Shown: in pieces, positions 63,035-64,000 of the stretch
Position numbering within the stretch: the first letter of the stretch is position 1
How the letters are laid out: the number at the start of each line of letters is the position of its first letter
Assembly (NCBI GenBank): GCA_910584295.1
Contig: CAJTYR010000004.1
Span: 1-64,000 of the forward strand
DNA length: 64,000 nucleotides
Direction: 5' to 3'
Source of the DNA: an uncultured Christensenella sp.
GTDB lineage: Bacteria > Bacillota > Clostridia > Christensenellales > UBA1242
Translations under genes and position numbers: made by a program
Notes under the pieces: generated by a model
What the model saw: only the letters and a program-made list of their open reading frames with translations
Database searches by the model: none
What the model was told of the DNA's origin: nothing

Positions 63035-63081
63035 AAATAAAGCAAGGAGGCTTTTGTGGAAATCCTTGCTTTATTTTTTTT
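63035..63081 (+). terminator. Terminator enclosing the uppP start codon
   Basis: AAATAAAGCAAGGA (63035-63048) pairs perfectly with TCCTTGCTTTATTT (63063-63076) and a T8 run follows. The loop holds the uppP GTG (63056), and the stem hides five bases of its ribosome site AAGGAGG. It can end the giant-gene transcript and block uppP translation. Confidence 0.85.
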
Positions 63082-63814
63082 GGGGCTTGTCCAAGGACTG
63101 ACAGAGTTTTTGCCAGTTTCTTCTTCCGGACATCTGGTGCTATTTTCAAAATTATTTGGCATTGAGGAAAGCCTTTTTGTCAGCATAATTTTGCATGTGG
63201 CGACTTTATGTTCGATTTTTGTGGTGTATCGTAAAGACATCTGGCAGATGATTCGCCATCCATTTTCTTTTGAAACTTTAAGTATTGCAGTCGCAACAAT
63301 ACCAACATGTATCTTGTGCTTGATACTGATGCCAGTGATAAAAATGTCATTTTCTGGTGGACTTTTGCCTTTATGTTTCTTCATCTCTGCAATTTTGCTT
63401 TTGACAAGTGAAAGGGTTTCCAAAAAGAAAGGACAAAAAACTTTTTCTTTCAAAGATGCTTTTCTCATTGGCGTGGCACAAGGCTTCGCGGTTTTTCCTG
63501 GCGTGTCAAGGTCTGGAACAACAATAAGTGCTGGGCTTTTGTGTGGAAACAAGAAGGAAGATGTGACGAAATTTTCTTTTCTTATGTCTTTGCCAATCAT
63601 TTTGATATCGCTTCTCATGGAGATTTTTGAAATAGTGATGGGAGGACAAGTTTTGAAAGTGTCCATAGTTGGAATCTTGCTTTCCTTTGTCACTGCGTTT
63701 TTGACAGGGTTGTTTTCAATAAAGCTTATGATAAAGCTGACTCAAAAATCCAGTCTTAAGTATTTTGCAGCATATCTCTTTTTGATTTCCATTGTCACGC
63801 TTTTTATCTTGTGA
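63056..63814 (+). CDS. uppP: Undecaprenyl-diphosphatase UppP (BacA)
   Basis: This 252-residue membrane enzyme removes phosphate from undecaprenyl diphosphate, recycling the wall lipid carrier; it can give bacitracin tolerance. Family motifs: GLVQGLTEFLPVSSSGHLVL near the start (Glu, Ser and His of the active site) and FPGVSRSGTTISAGL near residue 150. About seven or eight hydrophobic helices are seen. The start is the GTG at 63056 after AAGGAGG. Start and ribosome site lie in a perfect 14-bp terminator-like hairpin, so translation is probably controlled. Confidence 0.95.
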   Translation: MEILALFFLGLVQGLTEFLPVSSSGHLVLFSKLFGIEESLFVSIILHVATLCSIFVVYRKDIWQMIRHPFSFETLSIAVATIPTCILCLILMPVIKMSFSGGLLPLCFFISAILLLTSERVSKKKGQKTFSFKDAFLIGVAQGFAVFPGVSRSGTTISAGLLCGNKKEDVTKFSFLMSLPIILISLLMEIFEIVMGGQVLKVSIVGILLSFVTAFLTGLFSIKLMIKLTQKSSLKYFAAYLFLISIVTLFIL

Positions 63815-63874
63815 GAAATATGTCGAAAAGTGATAAGCAAATTCTTTGTTAAATAAGTTATTCAAGGAGTGGGT

Positions 63875-64000
63875 GTGAAAGATAAGAATTTCTATAAAAA
63901 AAGTATCAAGCAGTGTTTAGCGGAATATGATTCAAGCTTAGATGGATTATCAAGTGTCCAAGTTGAAAACAGAATTGCGGAAAGCAAGTTATATTCTATT
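63875..64000 (+). CDS. N-terminus of a probable P-type cation ATPase, cut by the window edge
   Basis: The GTG at 63875 follows AAGGAG by five bases. The 42 visible codons contain YDSSLDGLSSVQVENRIAES, which matches the N-terminal helix of P2-type calcium-transporting ATPases (pattern GLSxxEVxxR). No catalytic motif is inside the window, so the call rests on this short match. It starts 61 bases after uppP in the same direction. Confidence 0.45.
   Translation, partial: MKDKNFYKKSIKQCLAEYDSSLDGLSSVQVENRIAESKLYSI

Overview
The window looks like the chromosome of a low-GC, spore-forming Firmicute of the Clostridia type. Evidence: strong AGGAGG ribosome-binding sites, the sporulation pair yabP-yabQ followed by a divIC-like gene, a heterodimeric ABC exporter, and very large cell-surface proteins built from GLUG, InlB-like and MBG/YDG-type modules, as seen in uncultured gut Clostridia. 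I cannot name a species. The standard code is used (TGA stops, ATGA overlaps).

Positions 1 to about 4776 are the right end of an integrated element (phage-like or ICE-like). It carries a leftward module (helicase loader, replication-type protein, small unknowns), a divergent XRE repressor with a likely operator, an array of GTATATAC palindromes, and a tyrosine integrase next to the 3' end of tRNA-Ala(TGC). A roughly 390-base stretch without a gene (about 300-690) is rich in hairpins and may be a structured RNA. From 4.8 to 6.7 kb lie three leftward chromosomal genes: a PH-domain protein, a Cys-rich spore-coat-like miniprotein and a short-chain dehydrogenase.

The most remarkable region is 6.8-14.7 kb, a tight seven-gene operon. 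It encodes an SPFH/zinc-ribbon scaffold, a membrane-anchored helical protein, a TPR-like protein, two ESCRT-III-like helical proteins, a Vps4-like AAA ATPase with an MIT-like N-terminus, and a 1280-residue protein with zinc ribbon, TPR, TIR-like, membrane and GLUG parts. I read it as a bacterial ESCRT-III/Vps4-type membrane-remodelling system.

A 2-kb AT-rich island (14.75-16.77 kb) follows, bounded by inverted repeats. It holds an agmatine deiminase gene interrupted at a G8 run and an AdoMet-decarboxylase-like gene. Next come the ABC exporter (16.9-20.5 kb), small envelope genes, yabPQ-divIC, an RluA-type pseudouridine synthase and a degenerate ferritin-like protein.

The rest alternates giant surface proteins with housekeeping genes: a 3762-residue lipoprotein, a small membrane protein, typA, dnaB, a helical membrane protein and lipoprotein pair, gltX, trpS, a 6090-residue membrane-anchored surface protein, uppP, and the start of a probable P-type ATPase. 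After both giant genes the terminator hairpin contains the start codon of the next gene, which suggests coupled control of the downstream gene.
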